A stretch of DNA of 64,000 nt from Brachypodius melanocephalos (GCA_013398615.1 VZSR01001479.1:13406984-13470983); one strand, 5' to 3'. Shown: positions 1 through 12,949, numbered from the stretch's first letter. Notes: generated by a model from the letters alone, not told the origin. Numbers and translations: made by a program.

Positions 1-3000
1 AATCTGGAGCGCGCCAGGGATAGCTATACTGCTGAAATATAAAGTTGCATATAAAGATTTCATGAACTAGATTATATTTTCATCACCCTTATGCATATGA
101 AGTCTTTTAATTTCTATAAATCTTACAGTGAGTTAGAATTAAATCGTATTAGTGTGAATAATAAATGTTTAGGGATCACTCATCTAAGAACTTGTAGTAT
201 TTAATTTACAAGGACTATACATTTTTCAAATCTCTTAACAAGGAACTTTAAGCACTTCTTGAGGTTTTAAAAAAAGGAGAAAAAAAACAAAAAACCACAA
301 AAGATTTGGGAAGCAAAAATACTCTGTTTTTCCCAGGATCCTGAATGAGTCACTCAGGAGGTATTGTAATTGCAAAAGCTTTCTGTGTATAAGAACCTGG
401 CTAATACTCTTATTAGCATCTTTTTAAATCCAGGTAACATAATAGTCAAAGTGTCAGATGAATGTCTCAGAAGTGGACCATTAAAAAATAAATTGTGAAA
501 CCTTTGAGAAATTAGCATTTGAATCCAGCCAGAAGCTCCTTGAGGTTCTTGGGTCTGGATCAGAGTCCTTAATGTATAAGTTGCTATCACAAACCACATC
601 AGCCTCCAAGTTACTTGGAATGAGAAGACATTAGCCACAATTATTATTAGTCTTAGCTGTGGAGTTGCTTTTTCTGGGAAGCAAATTAGCAAAATGAGAT
701 TTTCACTGCAAAAAGAGGTTTCATTTTTTGAAACTTTTCATTTATAAGGAGGTTTTAAAAGCAAGCAACAAACAAAAAGTACATTAAAACAGTATTTCCA
801 GGGTAAAAACTTATGGTTTAATTCATAATAATGATAGTTAGCTCTCAACCAAGGCTAATGCGAACTTTGTACATTCAATATGCTTTTTAGTCATTGCTTA
901 CATAAGTTTCTTTCTTACATTACTTTCTATTGCATCAGCTGATGCAATATGGTTTACCTTTTCCCATGCTGGGAAACTGAGGCAAAATGTGAAGTAACAC
1001 ACATAGAAAGGCTCTATGACAGGCAGAAATGTATTTATAATGCAAGTTGCACTCAAAGACCGTTCCTAAACAGAAGACCTTTAACCATCCATCACACTTA
1101 ATTTTTGTGCTAGATGTTGGCACACTCTGGGAACAGGATATTTTTCATCACCAGCTATCATTTGAAATTCTCTGAAAAGGTTATTGTTCTTTCTTATGGA
1201 TGGTACAAGTATTGGATTTTTCAGCAGATGTACTGAAATACAGACAGGGATGCAGGATGTATAAGAAGTATTTTAACTTGGCATTTCCCTTCTTCTAGTG
1301 CATTTCAGCAGCAAGCTGCTGGTTTTCAAGGGATCGGGTAAGAGCACTGAAGAAAACATGTTGGACTTTGTAAGATTTCTTTGTAAGGCTTCTACAGGAC
1401 AAAATGCTGTTTATTTGCTTGAAGGGAACACTGATGGACATTCCTACATCTTCATACTGTTTTAGTGTTCCTACTGCTGTGCTGTGTTCCAGGAGTTGGG
1501 GATGAAGCTTAGCAGAGGTGGCTCTAGGTTAACTCTTTGTGATCTCACCAGAAATCTGCAGAAACAGTTTGGGCCACTTTCTGAGACAATTACTTCCACA
1601 AGTCTGCAGGCTACTAGAGGATTTAGGGATGAGGACCGCACATAAGGCTTTGTGCGGCGTTAATTTCCAAAGGTCCGTGTGAATCACAGCAAAGACATTA
1701 GTACTGTGTGAGTGTATTCAATAATTGGTGCAAACAGTTAAAGCAGTGACACAACAGGAAGCAAAGTGGTGACTTAACCTTGCATTCCCAGCGCAGGGAA
1801 CACCAGCAGCTCAGCAGATTGCTGCAGAAAAGGCAGGTGTTTTTGTCGTGGCTCCACAGCAGCTTGTGCCAGGTGAGGTGCATCTGTGCTTTTCTGTGCC
1901 CACCCTGCAGACAAGGTGCTGCTAGATAACTGCATGGAGAACAAAAAGGGATCATGTCACAGGCACCAACACTCTGGGAATCTGCCAGCTTATGTAGTGA
2001 GGCAGAAATATTAGCAAACACGTGGGTAAAGAGTCCATTATGGAAATAAAGGCCATGGGAGAGCACAGAAACAGTGAGCCACATTTTACAGTGGTGTATA
2101 GGCTGTGCAGAAAAGAAATGGGAGGGAAAAGATGAAATTCTCATCAGAGAGGGAGGTATTCACCATGACAAAAATAATTTGGAAAGGTGTTAAGCTCAGT
2201 TAGACGGCAATCCTTTCAAAGCACTTTCAGAGTTATTTTCAGCTGTGAGCAAAGGAGAGGAATATTGCCACTGGGTAGAAATTGCTGCCAAACAATGATG
2301 GGTGAAAGGGATGCCTACTGCTGAACCCCAGCCCATTCCAGATCACTTTTGGCCTGCTCTTTTCTTTGTTGTAAGGCTCCTTTAGAGGAATAAGGACTGC
2401 AAAGCATGAGCAGCATCTCATCCTGGCTCTCCATCCCAAAGTGGCAAGAGTTGGAGGCTCGTGTCCAGGGCCTGAAGGGCTGAGTACGGGCTGCTTAAAG
2501 CGTGGGGAGGGCACATCCTGTCAGGTCATGGCATTAAGAAGGCTCTACTTGTGCCCAAAAACTAGGAGTGAGAGCAAAGCAGGTCCAGGTGAGTTCATCA
2601 CAGGACAGTGGATAATCCCACAGGCACGGAGCTCGGTGAGACAGCGCGCCAGCAGTTGGAAAGGCGGCACACAGACCCTGCAGAGCAGCACAGCCACAGC
2701 GGTGATGCAGGTAAGACTGAGCACCTTAAAAACTTCTCCAGAGGAACAGAATGGGTACCACTTTCAAGCTTTCCAGTACCCAATAACCACAGATACAGGA
2801 ACCTACAGACCTGTGTATGTTAAGGAGCCCAAGTATGGGCTCCCATTTGTGTTGCAGTGCATCTGTGGGATGTGCTGTGTGCACTCACCAGGAAAGGTAG
2901 AAGGTGAAGGAGCAGCAGGGAATGCTGAGTGCTGGGAAGTTTCACCTCGTGCTGTGTTGCCTTGCCTGGACTCATAAACACAGTGTAAAGGCAGCATATG

Positions 3001-6000
3001 ATTGTGCATGACTTGTGGTTCATTCTGCCTTCAGAGTGATCTACCTCATGCTGATGAGGTGACTGGAAATGTGTTTTCCCTGCGTAACCACTCTTGCCAG
3101 TAGGCAAGGGGCATTTTATCACCATACAGTCATGCTGTTACTGCTGCTGGATGGGATTCCCCTGTCCCAGAGCCACCAGCCATTTTACCTGCTACTCCAA
3201 CACACAGTGCTTCCCACCTGTGCCAAACAGGGTCAAGCTGAAATGAACACTTGCATGAACAGTTCAGATCATTGTACAATCAGATATTTGAGTTGCAGAA
3301 GCACTGCACATTTTCCTACTGCTGTTTAGAGGCTGATGTGTGTAGCCTTAACAACAATTTGTTTATTCATCCGTTTCAGTAGCTTTGTTCCTGCTGACTT
3401 CTATCTAAAATGCAATGTAATGCACATTTTATGAGCTATAGAACAGTTATGGCTTAGAGTGAGTCTGTATGCACCAGAGCTGTGAAAAAAAAGATACTTT
3501 AAAAATCTCATAAGATCTAGGTTGTTGTTAGTATTCCTCTTTGCTGATTTCTTATCTTTTCATAGCATAGAAATAAGAATTAATTTAATATGTAATTCTG
3601 AATCTGGGAATATTTTCAGTGTGGGGAACATGGAGATACATCAGAATATTCAGAAATCTGAGCTTTTCATGAGGTGTTGAAAAAGCTCTTTCAAATGAGG
3701 AAAGAAATGTCACTTTAAACATTTATTTTAAAAATACTGATGTAGCAATATTGTGCTCTGCAATGCCTCTTTTATGCTTAAAGCACAGGAACAGGTATAT
3801 TCCCAGATTTCTTTTAAAATCTGACTTCCAAAGGCAAACAGTCCTGCAGTGATAGTTCAAAACACTTGTACTTTTCTGAGGGATGTCTATGGTACTTTAA
3901 ACTGCAAGCTGACTGCAAGCTCAGGCACAATATGGCTTCATCTATGTTGACCTCAGTGTGCTAAACCAAGGAACACACTCAAGGTATTTGTGCTTCCTGT
4001 CCTGGCTCTGGCCATCTGCACTGTGGCCAGTCAAAGTCCTATGGTTTGTGTGCAAACGTCCAGTCTTGGCCTGTGTGAGTTTTCTCTCTCGGGGAGGAGT
4101 AGCCTAAGAGCAAATAAATCCAAATCCTCCAATGGGTAGCTTTGGGACCTGATAACCAGGGGATTTGCTACGTTCTTAGATGGGATGTGTGGAAGGCCTT
4201 GAGCCTGTTCTTTGTGCCATAGACCTGTGCTAAGCAGGCCCATCAGCCTGAACCTTCTCTCTTGGCCTTCCCTGAAGGTTGCTTCTAGCCTCTGTTTGAA
4301 CTTACATCCTCCCAAGATGCTCTTGAGTTTGTGTGCAATTCAGACATAACCAGTGACTGTAGATTCTCCTGTGCTGGACCAGCCCTTTTTCTCTGCTGGT
4401 TTAGCTGGGATACAATTCAGAAACCTCTACCCCTTTACCCTTCCTGAAGGAAAACACAACTGCACAAACCTCCATTTAGCTCTGAAAAGGGGGTCTGATA
4501 ATTGTTTTAAAACCAACCTGAAAACGTGAGGCATTGGGAAGCGTTACGCCAGAGCCTGTTCATGCTGCTGATATAGTAAAAGTTTATTTCTATGAGCAGT
4601 TGCTGTGTCTATTGCATTGAGACCCAATAGGACCTTCTTGCAGGGCCCTGTGACCCCATGAGAATGGAGGCAATTCTCTCTAGGCAGCTATGGATTACAA
4701 AGGAAGTCACTACCACTGGGAGTAATGTTATCTTAACAAAAATCTCCCTGCTGTTGCCCAAACCTTGACCTACTGTGCAGTTCTTTTTCTGCTAATATAA
4801 CTCACTTGACATCTTTACCTTTCTACACCACTTTGCTGTAATTCCCTATGATCCTTTTAAAGAACTATAGTGGTGGTAGGGCTTCATTGCAGAGATGAAC
4901 TGCAAAGCATAGCCAAATTTGAAGGGTCTGGAGGGAAGATTAAAGGGTTGTTTGTTACTATTTCATATATAGCCCACCCTAAAGAAATAACAGTAAAAGA
5001 CACATGGCAGTGGAGTTAGTGCTGGCCCCCTGTTCTCCACAGAGTAATTGCAATGGGGCATGCCACACGGGCCTGCCCCTTCTGAAGCTTCACTAACTGG
5101 TTGTATTGCATCAGGGAAAGCAAAAGAGCAAAAATACAAAGAGTATTTGAAGTTTCTGCACTTCTAACATTAAAACCAGATGGTTTGCTTTTCTTTTCTG
5201 AAGGATCTAGGAAGGTCTGAAGCTTCCCAATCCAGGCCATGGTGTCATACATTATATCACTTGTCAGGGCTCAAGAAAAAAGAATTGTATCAGGTGTTGT
5301 ATTTCCTCATTTTTCTTCCTGGTTATAGTTGTGATATTTGATTTTCTGGTGGTCTGATCACCCCTGTTTCCCAGCTCCTTGCATTCCTCAAGGACCCTGT
5401 GCTTTGTTCTCTACATCCACAGGAGGAGGTTAAAGGGTGATTTCGGGGATGCAGGTTGGTGATGCATAGGCAACAACAATTTACAGGATGTGGTAGAGCT
5501 CTACTCAAACAAGAGACTCTTTTTTCTGAAGTAAAATTGGCAACATGCAGATGTCCTCTGAGATTCTAGCTTTGCTGCCTCCTCAGTCAATGCTTGTACT
5601 CTTCAAGGGTAGTGAGGAAAGCTGCATCTTCTCCTTTTGATAGGATAATAGAAGCGAGGTTATCCACACTGACCTGCACCTTCTGACTTTTCAGTCAACC
5701 AGCAAGCTTTATTCCATCAGAAGAAGCATGACCTGTTTTACTCCCCTGCTGTTCACTGGTACTTAGATAGCAGGGTAACATAAAGACTTTGGAACACAAC
5801 AGGAGTTAGGATGCTGCTGAAGAGTATGGAAAACCTGCACACAAATGGTTTTGTCTGACAAACTCATCAGTACCCACTTCTCCTTGGCACTTGCCATACC
5901 TTTAGGATTCTCCACCCTTCCTTCTGTCCTTGCCATGGAACACAGAGCCCTCTCTTGCTGCCATCCCTGTGACACAGCTCCTCAGGCTGTGCAAGCTGTG

Positions 6001-6300
6001 ACCCAGCTGATGTTGAGTGTGCTGAGGGCTCAAATGTCAGCAGCGTTTAGCCCTCCTGTGGGCAGCATTGTCCTCACCCCATCTATCCCTAGCACAGGCC
6101 TTTGTTTGCACCCCATGGGAGGAAAATAATCCCCTTGCGTCTGACCACACCTGGATTCAGCCTTCAATTTGGCACCTTGAAAAGTGGGCCAATTCTCTGA
6201 CACTCTTGCCAGGACTAAAGCCAGAGTGAATGCAGCTAATTTCCACTGCTCTAATTAGGTGTTGAGTTAGCGAGAGGAGACCTCACCTCTTAGAAATTTT
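1..6300. other. Gene-free unique AT-rich DNA
   Basis: I see no gene here. The longest open frames (148 codons on the minus strand at 1698-2144 and 178 codons on the plus strand at 2441-2977) have no recognisable domain. They are rich in Cys, Ser and His in the manner of random vertebrate DNA and have no exon-like context. No tRNA, rRNA or known repeat was recognised. A short inverted repeat (CCGCACA, 8-nt loop, TGTGCGG) lies at 1636-1657. The only notable site, a perfect palindrome at 928-949, is listed separately. Confidence 0.6.
928..949. repeat. Perfect 22-bp palindrome centred on an E-box
   Basis: The left half TATTGCATCAG is followed directly by its exact reverse complement CTGATGCAATA, with no spacer. 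The centre is the E-box CAGCTG. Each arm carries TTGCATCA/TGATGCAA, which resembles the C/EBP-ATF composite element TGATGNAA known from stress-response and CNC/bZIP targets. The palindrome is seen directly; binding by any factor is inferred. It sits in ordinary AT-rich DNA with no gene nearby. Confidence 0.75.
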
Positions 6301-6304
6301 TTTA

Positions 6305-6390
6305 AAAACAGAGAGAAAAAAGGGAAAGAAGAGAGGAAAGAAGGCAGTGAGCAAGAGAGAAAGAAAGAGAGGAAAAGAGGAAGAAACAAA
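6305..6390 (+). repeat. Polypurine (A/G) tract
   Basis: The plus strand is almost pure purine for about 85 bases (runs such as GAGAGAAAAAAGGGAAAGAAGA) with only a few interrupting pyrimidines. It then continues as a purine-rich stretch to about 6440. This is low-complexity DNA; the minus-strand frame at 6302-6553, rich in Ser, Leu and Phe, is a product of it and not a gene. Confidence 0.8.
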
Positions 6391-6439
6391 CAAATGCACT
6401 CTCTGAAAAAGAGAAAAGAGAGCACCGAGTACTTGACAG

Positions 6440-7160
6440 GGGTAACAGGGAGGGAGATTGGGAACAGCCCCTTTCTTTCAGGTGCAGGACAGAAGAGGGT
6501 GTCCTACACCGATCAGAGGTTGGAGGAGCACTGGGGACCTGGGGGGCAGCCACTTCCTACATTTTCTGGCTTTCTTTAGCTGTGGGTCTTTGGGGAAGCC
6601 TTTGGTGTGGAAGTCAGACAAAGGTCTTCCTGTTGTTACTCATGGGAATTCAATGGTTCAGAGAAATGCCCTGAAAATATGTTGGAATTCAGTTATGCAG
6701 TCTCAGACTAACAAAAAAAATTCTTCTGTAATGCTCCACTAGCTCTGGCCAAAAATCAGCATTTTCCCCGGCTTATTTAATAATCAGGTGCCTTTCTCTC
6801 CATCCCCCACCTCCCACTCCCCTGAAGAAAAAGAAACTCACATCTGCTCTAGATGACTTGAAATAAAGGGGGCCAAAAGCTGTATGTATGGTTTTCTTAG
6901 CTTCTCTACACAGAGAGCCAGGGCCATGGAAACATCAGACTAAGAGGCTTAGAGTAAATCCTGGCAGTCTCAGTGCTAGAAACTCTCCCACTGATAACCA
7001 AAGCCTAATAAATAAGTTTGAGAGAAAAACTAAATGAGAGTGCGTCAGTATTGAGCAGTTAATTGGGATACCTCAGCATTTGTGCTGCAAATTATGAGAA
7101 TGTTAAAGAATATAGAAACATACATTGGCAAGAGTGAGAACATGCTAAAAGTAAATATTG
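6440..7160. other. No feature recognised
   Basis: Unique sequence. I see no coding frame, RNA gene or repeat. AT content rises toward 7100-7200. Confidence 0.5.
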
Positions 7161-7216
7161 GTGTTATTATTAGCGGTAAAAATAATATTAATTAGTTGTA
7201 TTACAGTAGCACCTAG
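7161..7216 (-). mobile_element. Possible L2-like LINE 3' tail (short fragment)
   Basis: The sequence ATTAATTAGTTGTATTACAG followed by TAGCACCTAG resembles, from memory, the reverse complement of the 3' end of an ancient amniote L2-type repeat. In that repeat a stretch about 'one-unit-per-item' spacing ends in CTAGGTGCTACTGTAATACAAATAA. Only about 50 bases match, so this could be chance. A RepeatMasker run with reptile and bird libraries would decide. It overlaps the left arm of the inverted repeat at 7204-7227. Confidence 0.35.
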
Positions 7217-7227
7217 TGGTGCTACTG
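7204..7227. repeat. Perfect 10-bp inverted repeat with 4-nt loop
   Basis: CAGTAGCACC is followed by TAGT and then GGTGCTACTG, its exact reverse complement. The DNA or a transcript could fold into a short hairpin. The left arm coincides with the possible L2-like tail, so the structure may be partly accidental. There are no flanking extended arms of microRNA-precursor length. Confidence 0.7.
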
Positions 7228-7950
7228 GATCTCATCGCCAGATGAAATCAAGGTCCCCAAAATATAAAGGTCTTAAATAGAAGTTGCATATAAATGCATG
7301 TATATATAATATACGTATATGGACATATGTACATAACATATAGATAAATAAGTGATGAAATAACCTCAGCAAATGGAAACCAGACTACAGAATATTTTGT
7401 GATTTGACTTCTCTTATTCCTGTTTTTTATGTGCTGCAAGGCAGCTGTTTTCAACTGTTATTTATGATACAGAGAATAGGGGACTGTACTTGTAGTTCAG
7501 GAGTCAGAGCGTATATGTATGTGTGTGTCTGTGTGTGTATTCAAATATAGATGTGTCTATTCATATGTACTCATACACATATATGCCTATTCAGACCACA
7601 TGGTGTTATATTTTTCCTAACGTGGATCAGGACAACACAGAAGGCTTGGCAGGCAAAATAAAAGCTATCCCAAAGGCTCCGTTTACTCCCCAGGCACCAT
7701 TTCTTTACTGCAATGGAACTGCCACTGTCTTTTCTGTGCCCCTTTCTGGGCACTTTTTGGGGAGAGATGTCTCCCCACCACGCACTGTAAAATTCTCCTT
7801 AAAGAAAGTCACAGCTGAATACTGCCTTCAGCTAAGTAAATATAGTCTGAAAGAGTTCAGAACTGCAAGTTGCAGTTGCTGCAGCTGCTGCTGACTCCTA
7901 CTAAATAATTTAATAATAAAATTGAAAAAAAACTACCACCTTTCCTGATG
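7228..7950. other. No gene; TG/TA-rich low-complexity patches
   Basis: The stretch 7290-7350 is rich in TATA/CATA steps and 7510-7580 contains interrupted (TG)n and (CATA)-like runs. The open frames across here (for example 7523-7894) mostly translate this simple sequence. No gene is supported. Confidence 0.5.
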
Positions 7951-8620
7951 TGGATTTGCATGCCACAGCAGGGAGAGGCTATAATGACCCAGATGACACA
8001 GTTAACTCTGGATTCCTTAAGACATGGGAACTAATTTAATTGTTAATGTTTTACTGCCTGGGTTTTCTAAGAGAATGAGCCCTTGCAGATTATCTGGGTT
8101 CCTGTTTCAAACAGAGCAGTGCTGAGGGCTTTTTAGAAAAAAATCTTGTTTGAAATAGCAGCAGCAGTCTTGAGATTTCCAGTGAGGAAATTGCACGGCA
8201 GGTCGGGGCGTCAATTTAATGTTCGGAGACATGCTTCGTTTGAATGATAATTTCATTAGATTAGTTTGTAAACTTTTAATGCAGGTTGCATTATATGTCT
8301 AAGAAGAAACAATTTGTGTGACAGACTATCCTTCATAATCCCCCTCTTCAGCCTTCTGCTAACAAAAGACCCTTAATACTGAAGATGTTTTGTGGGAGGA
8401 GAAACATTTTCCAAACAAGTAGTTTCTCTATTCCAGCCCAGGTAACAAAGAAGCCTTAGGAATTTCTGTGGGCCTTGTCAGGACTGGCCCATTGGTCTTA
8501 AAGCCACCTGCTGCTTAAGCCATTGGTCAATAGATTAACTGCTGCTATTACTAAGTGTTTAGGAAAGTAAGTTATGTGGCAGAGCAAACAAAATCAACCT
8601 CCTTAACACATGTTAATTCA
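7950..8620. promoter_or_regulatory. Candidate conserved noncoding element
   Basis: This is non-repetitive, non-coding sequence of mixed composition. It has dense transcription-factor-like words: TAAT homeodomain cores (TAATTTAATTGTTAATG near 8033-8048), ATTTCATTAGATTAG near 8250, GTAAAC near 8268, and two CCATTGG inverted CCAAT boxes at about 8490 and 8520. CpG steps unusual for the surroundings occur at 8194-8240. The texture is that of vertebrate developmental enhancers, but conservation is inferred and not measured. Alignment to chicken and mammal genomes would settle it. Confidence 0.3.
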
Positions 8621-11600
8621 AAATTTAATAAATCTGCACTGAGAACAGTAAAGCAATCAAGGACGGTGGGGTGCGCAGGAAAGCTCTTGGTATGCACTGC
8701 TCCTCCAAGCAAAGTATCACATAGCAGATAAAAAGTCTTAAACAAAAGGATAATACTCTATTTGCTTTGCAAAACTAGCTTGACACTTGCCTCCACGCCT
8801 CTGCCTTCCTCCTTTTCTTCTGGCTTTTGGATGCTGTTTTGTGCTGCAGATTTTGGGCAATTTCCAAACCTCAGTCACTGAAGTTCACAATAAACAGTAA
8901 TAGTGGAGTAAATTCCTGGTGAAAAGATGGGAAGGATTCAAATTCTGGCAAAAGCTGTGACACTCCACAGCCTTGCATGTCATTCTTATTCTGTAATGAA
9001 ACACGTGTTTTAACAAAGCACATCTCCTCAGGAAGAGAAAACCTTCTGCCTGCCCTCACATGCCACTGGGGACTTTGCATGGCCCTGAAGGTCCAGAAGG
9101 ATTTTAGCAGGGGAACCAAGGAGTTTCATGAGGCCGATGCCTTATGAATCTGGCCTGGGCAAAGGTCAGAAAGGTGCTACCAATTCTTCTTAAAATAAGT
9201 CATTTAAATCTCATTTGCCTACAGATCCATGCTATTTCATGAGGTAAAAGAAAGACTTGGGGTAAAAAAAAATGCTTTTGCATGCAAAAAAGGGGATAGA
9301 ACAATACCTGGTGTTGCTGCATGTTTGCTTAGGAGTTCCTGGTTTTCTGTCACATGCTTCAAGCACTTGCTATTTCTCATATTGCAAATTTAAGTAACTG
9401 GAAAAATACAGTTCTCATTGTTTTGGAAAGATACACAAAAATTCTTGGAATAAATTTCCATTTTTGTGGTGTCTTTTCTTAATTCTTAACTTTCAGATTC
9501 CTATGTTTCATTAAGAAGTAATTTGTTTCATATATGGGTTAGCTGTGACCTAAAACTGAAGATCAGGATTATGGCTGCCCTTACTTGGCTTAGAATTATG
9601 GATGTTCCTGTATGGGATGAGTCTGTGTCTTGTCAGTGGATACTCAGGAGAAGAGAGAAGTCCAGAACAGTGGCAATTCAGATCATACATAAGTTGCCCA
9701 CTGATGTTTTCCCACTGAGTGTTTGAGGGAGGCAGAAGCAGAGAAATGCACTGAAATGTATTCCTGCTCCAGCACATGAACAGTTCTATCCGGGGTGTGG
9801 GGTGGCAACTGGTACTGGCCTTCTCTTCAGAAATTTGACCATTTGTTACTACTGGGTTTGAGATCTGAGTTTTTGTATTCCCACAAGTCTAATACTGGTT
9901 TTGCCAAGTGCATTTGACTGGTTCCAAACATACGTGTTGGTTGATACACGTTGATGATCAGGTACAGTACCTTGTTAAGAAAATAAGGCATCTTCCAACC
10001 AAATTTTCAGGGGGGGTTCTCAGGATCCATAGACTGGATTGTGATTTCCTTGGTCTGGCCTTGGCAGAGCCTTCCTTAACCTGGCATGTGAATAAATGCT
10101 ACTGCAGACTTCCATCCATGCTGTTTGGAAGGCTGAAAATTCCCCCTTTGTGAGGCTGTAAATCTCCTGAGAGGAGAATGCAGCAGTAACTCCAAAACGT
10201 TTTCCTTGCAGACCTTGTTGAGCTGTTTTTTTATCTTGGTAGGGGAGCATTTAGACCTCTATGAACAAGATAAGATAAATGATTTATTATGGCATGGCAG
10301 GTATTGCTAGGCTATCAGCTGCCATCATGGAGCCCAGGCTGATGGTTGTAGTAAGATATTAGAGGCTATCTTTGAACAGGAAATTTATCTGAGATTTTTG
10401 TAATATATCAAACCTCCTTGCATGTCTGGGAGTACATGGGAGTCAGTAAAATGCTAAGAACATTCCAGCAGGACTGCTATCCTTCCTTTCCATCCCATGT
10501 CTAATCACCCTCCCTGTGGGCAGCCTGCTAAAATTGTGATGGTAGGTTAAAATCAGAGGTCTGGGTATAACAGAAGTTTGCCGGTGTCATATTGTGAATG
10601 TCTTTGACTCCAGGACCTCTACTCCTGATGGACACAGTGTGAGGAAATCCAAATCCAGCCCTACCTTTGTGCTCTGCAGTAAGGACATAGGACATTTGTG
10701 TTCAAAGTATCTTTTCCCAAGAAGGTGGGTGAGCATCTGTCTTCACAGCTGACACCAAAGCTGGTTTTCAGCCAGTCTGCTGGCTAGAGACACGAGTGAG
10801 TACGGTCCCTTTTGACAGCCATAAGCTCTAGGTAGTTTAATGTAATGCAGTTAAAATTAAAGCACTTGCCTGGTTTGTTGTGCAACATCCCTGCATTGCC
10901 TCAGTCTGGCAAGGTCAGCTGGATGATATTATAGATGGATACTCCCTGGTTCATTTTCACTTATTTTTAATGTGATGTTGCTTTCTGTACACATATTAAT
11001 TGTATGAGCCAAGAAAAAATGTGGAGTAAAGGAATATATTTTCAGATCTCACTTTATTTGGAAAGCAAGGGATGCAGTCTCTTCTGGAATTTGATACTCA
11101 TAAGCTGAACAGTGCTTTACTGCTGTGGTGCAGTTAAATCACACAATTTCTTTGCTGCCGTATAATGAAGAAACCTAAGCTCAACTATTATTCTCCTTTG
11201 AGGCTAAGAATTCAAACTCTCTTTGAGAAAAGACTGATTTAAGATCATTTTCTGCTCTGAGTGTGCTAGGCATTACACAGGGTGCAAAGGCAATACACAG
11301 TGTAGCATGACACTTAAACTGTTATTACACTTATATTGCATTTAGAAAAAAAAAATCTTCAATCATTCATAGTTAACCCAGGAGAGCATTTTCCCCAATG
11401 TGACACTTAAATGTTTTTAAAATAATGGGATGATTTGTTTCTTTCCCCTTGAATATGAGGCAGCGAGGTTAGAAGGGGAAGCAGAGGGGGGATGAAAAGT
11501 GGCTTATATTGTCAAGGTCTCCTTAACTGTTAAGCAGTGAGGGAAAGAATCAGACTCCTTTCCTGGGTGAAAACAGAGAGATATTCTCCACTGATGACTG

Positions 11601-12050
11601 TCCTTCTAAGCCTTTCCTATCACAGGCTAGCAGTTAAAATAATACTCACCTACTGGGCATCCAGCAGAGTTGATCTACCTTTTCTGCTAGGAGGTTCACG
11701 TCCAGTCAAGCCTGATTAATCTGTTGCAAGTCCTGAATGATCCCAAATATAACACATAACAGCTACACCTGTTTATCAAGTCAGTTCATTTCCCTTCCCC
11801 TATTCCACACTGAAAAGGAGCATTAATTAAAACAGTAAACAAACGAGCGCCTATTCTAAATCAGAGCTGCAGGCAAAGAAGAGATAACTTAGGCTCTTGA
11901 GAAGAGGGATTTTCAGTTAATTTATGGAATCTACTGTCACTCTCAGGGCAAGGGAGCTTACGTAGCTGGGAAATTGAAGCAGACAGGCTTTGTCTAAACA
12001 CTTCTTTTTCAGTGAATATCTTCTCTTTTTTCCTATTTTAATTTTTAATC
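8620..12050. other. No feature recognised
   Basis: Unique sequence without a supported gene, RNA or repeat. The open frames (up to 82 codons) have no recognisable protein similarity. A small polyA run occurs at 11346-11356. Confidence 0.5.
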
Positions 12051-12099
12051 AAGCCCTCTTTTTTTTTTTTCTTCCTTTTTTTAAAAGGAAAGAAATTGC

Positions 12100-12290
12100 T
12101 AGATTTTTCCAGTGTTCTGGTGACTCATACAGCTCCTGTGAGATTCCCAAAAGGTAGAGAAGAGTGAGGAGGAGAGGCAGGAAGCCGAGCTTTAAAAAGA
12201 GCAGCGTGAGAATATGAAACGTTCCTTTAGCAAATTATTCCCCGGAAATTAATTGCTGTGTTTCAATCCGTTTTATTCATCATTTCCCCC
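12100..12290. promoter_or_regulatory. Candidate regulatory block beside CpG cluster
   Basis: Non-repetitive sequence follows the T-rich run at 12058-12070. It includes CCCCGGAAATTAATTG (about 12240-12255, an ETS-like GGAA next to a TAATTA-type core) and AATCCGTTTTATTCATC. Support is only the motif texture and the position at the start of the CpG-richer 12-16.7 kb domain. Confidence 0.2.
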
Positions 12291-12349
12291 GGCATATACA
12301 TCTGTACCCTGGTCCTGGAGCAGTGTTGGTGTGAATGTTTTGTCTCCTC

Positions 12350-12660
12350 AGATCCCCGATGACCTGCAGGGAGCCCACCTGAATTAAACAGTTCCAAGCC
12401 AGCGTGCACTCGGTGAGGAGCTGCCGGGTCCCTGTGCCGCACACAAGTGAGTGCATGAGCAAAGCTCACAGCACTGGGACAAAGGCTCTGCTTCTGCCTG
12501 CGAGGAGAGCACCGAGGGGGTCGGAGGGGCAAAGCCCAGGAGTCTCCGTCGTGCTTTGCAGGTGCTGTTTGCACCCATCTCCCGAATTTGGGGCTGCCGT
12601 CCCCAGCCCCGGCTCCGCAGGAGGAGTGTCGCGGGGGAATTGCCCGGGTGTGGGTGCTGC
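12350..12660. promoter_or_regulatory. Weak CpG cluster
   Basis: I count about 17 CpG dinucleotides in roughly 310 bases of clearly GC-rich sequence, whereas the surrounding DNA is AT-rich and CpG-poor. By hand estimate the observed/expected CpG is near 0.6, on the margin of CpG-island criteria. No TATA box, exon or splice structure accompanies it. Several overlapping open frames on both strands (for example 12263-12574 and 12404-12712) simply reflect the scarcity of stop codons in GC-rich DNA. Confidence 0.35.
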
Positions 12661-12949
12661 AAGGTCAGGGCCTCAGCGTCAATGTGGATTTTGGTCTGCT
12701 TTGTGTTTTTGAGGGAAGCAAGTACACATTCAGTTTTTGATAGGGGGGAGAAGCAGCAGGGGAGCGACTCAGAGCTGCAGGAGAAATGGGGACCAGACCC
12801 CCCCTGAGAGCAAAGAGGTGATGTGCTCTGAATTCCCCCTCACAAGCCCATTGCTGAGCTAATTGAAACTGGCTCTCCCACATCCCTGGAGAGTGCCCTG
12901 ACCTCCTACCTTCTGGCAGATGGGGGGAGGGCTGGGAGGCAGAAAAAAC

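Noticed and set aside
1698..2144. 148-codon minus-strand open frame
   Set aside because: No domain, Cys/His/Ser-rich random composition, no splice context and no similarity I recognise.
2441..2977. 178-codon plus-strand open frame, the longest in the window
   Set aside because: Overlapped by several frames on both strands, no recognisable motif and no promoter or exon signals; length is compatible with chance in 64 kb.
12263..12883. Cluster of overlapping open frames on both strands
   Set aside because: Produced by GC-rich DNA with few stop codons; no protein similarity.
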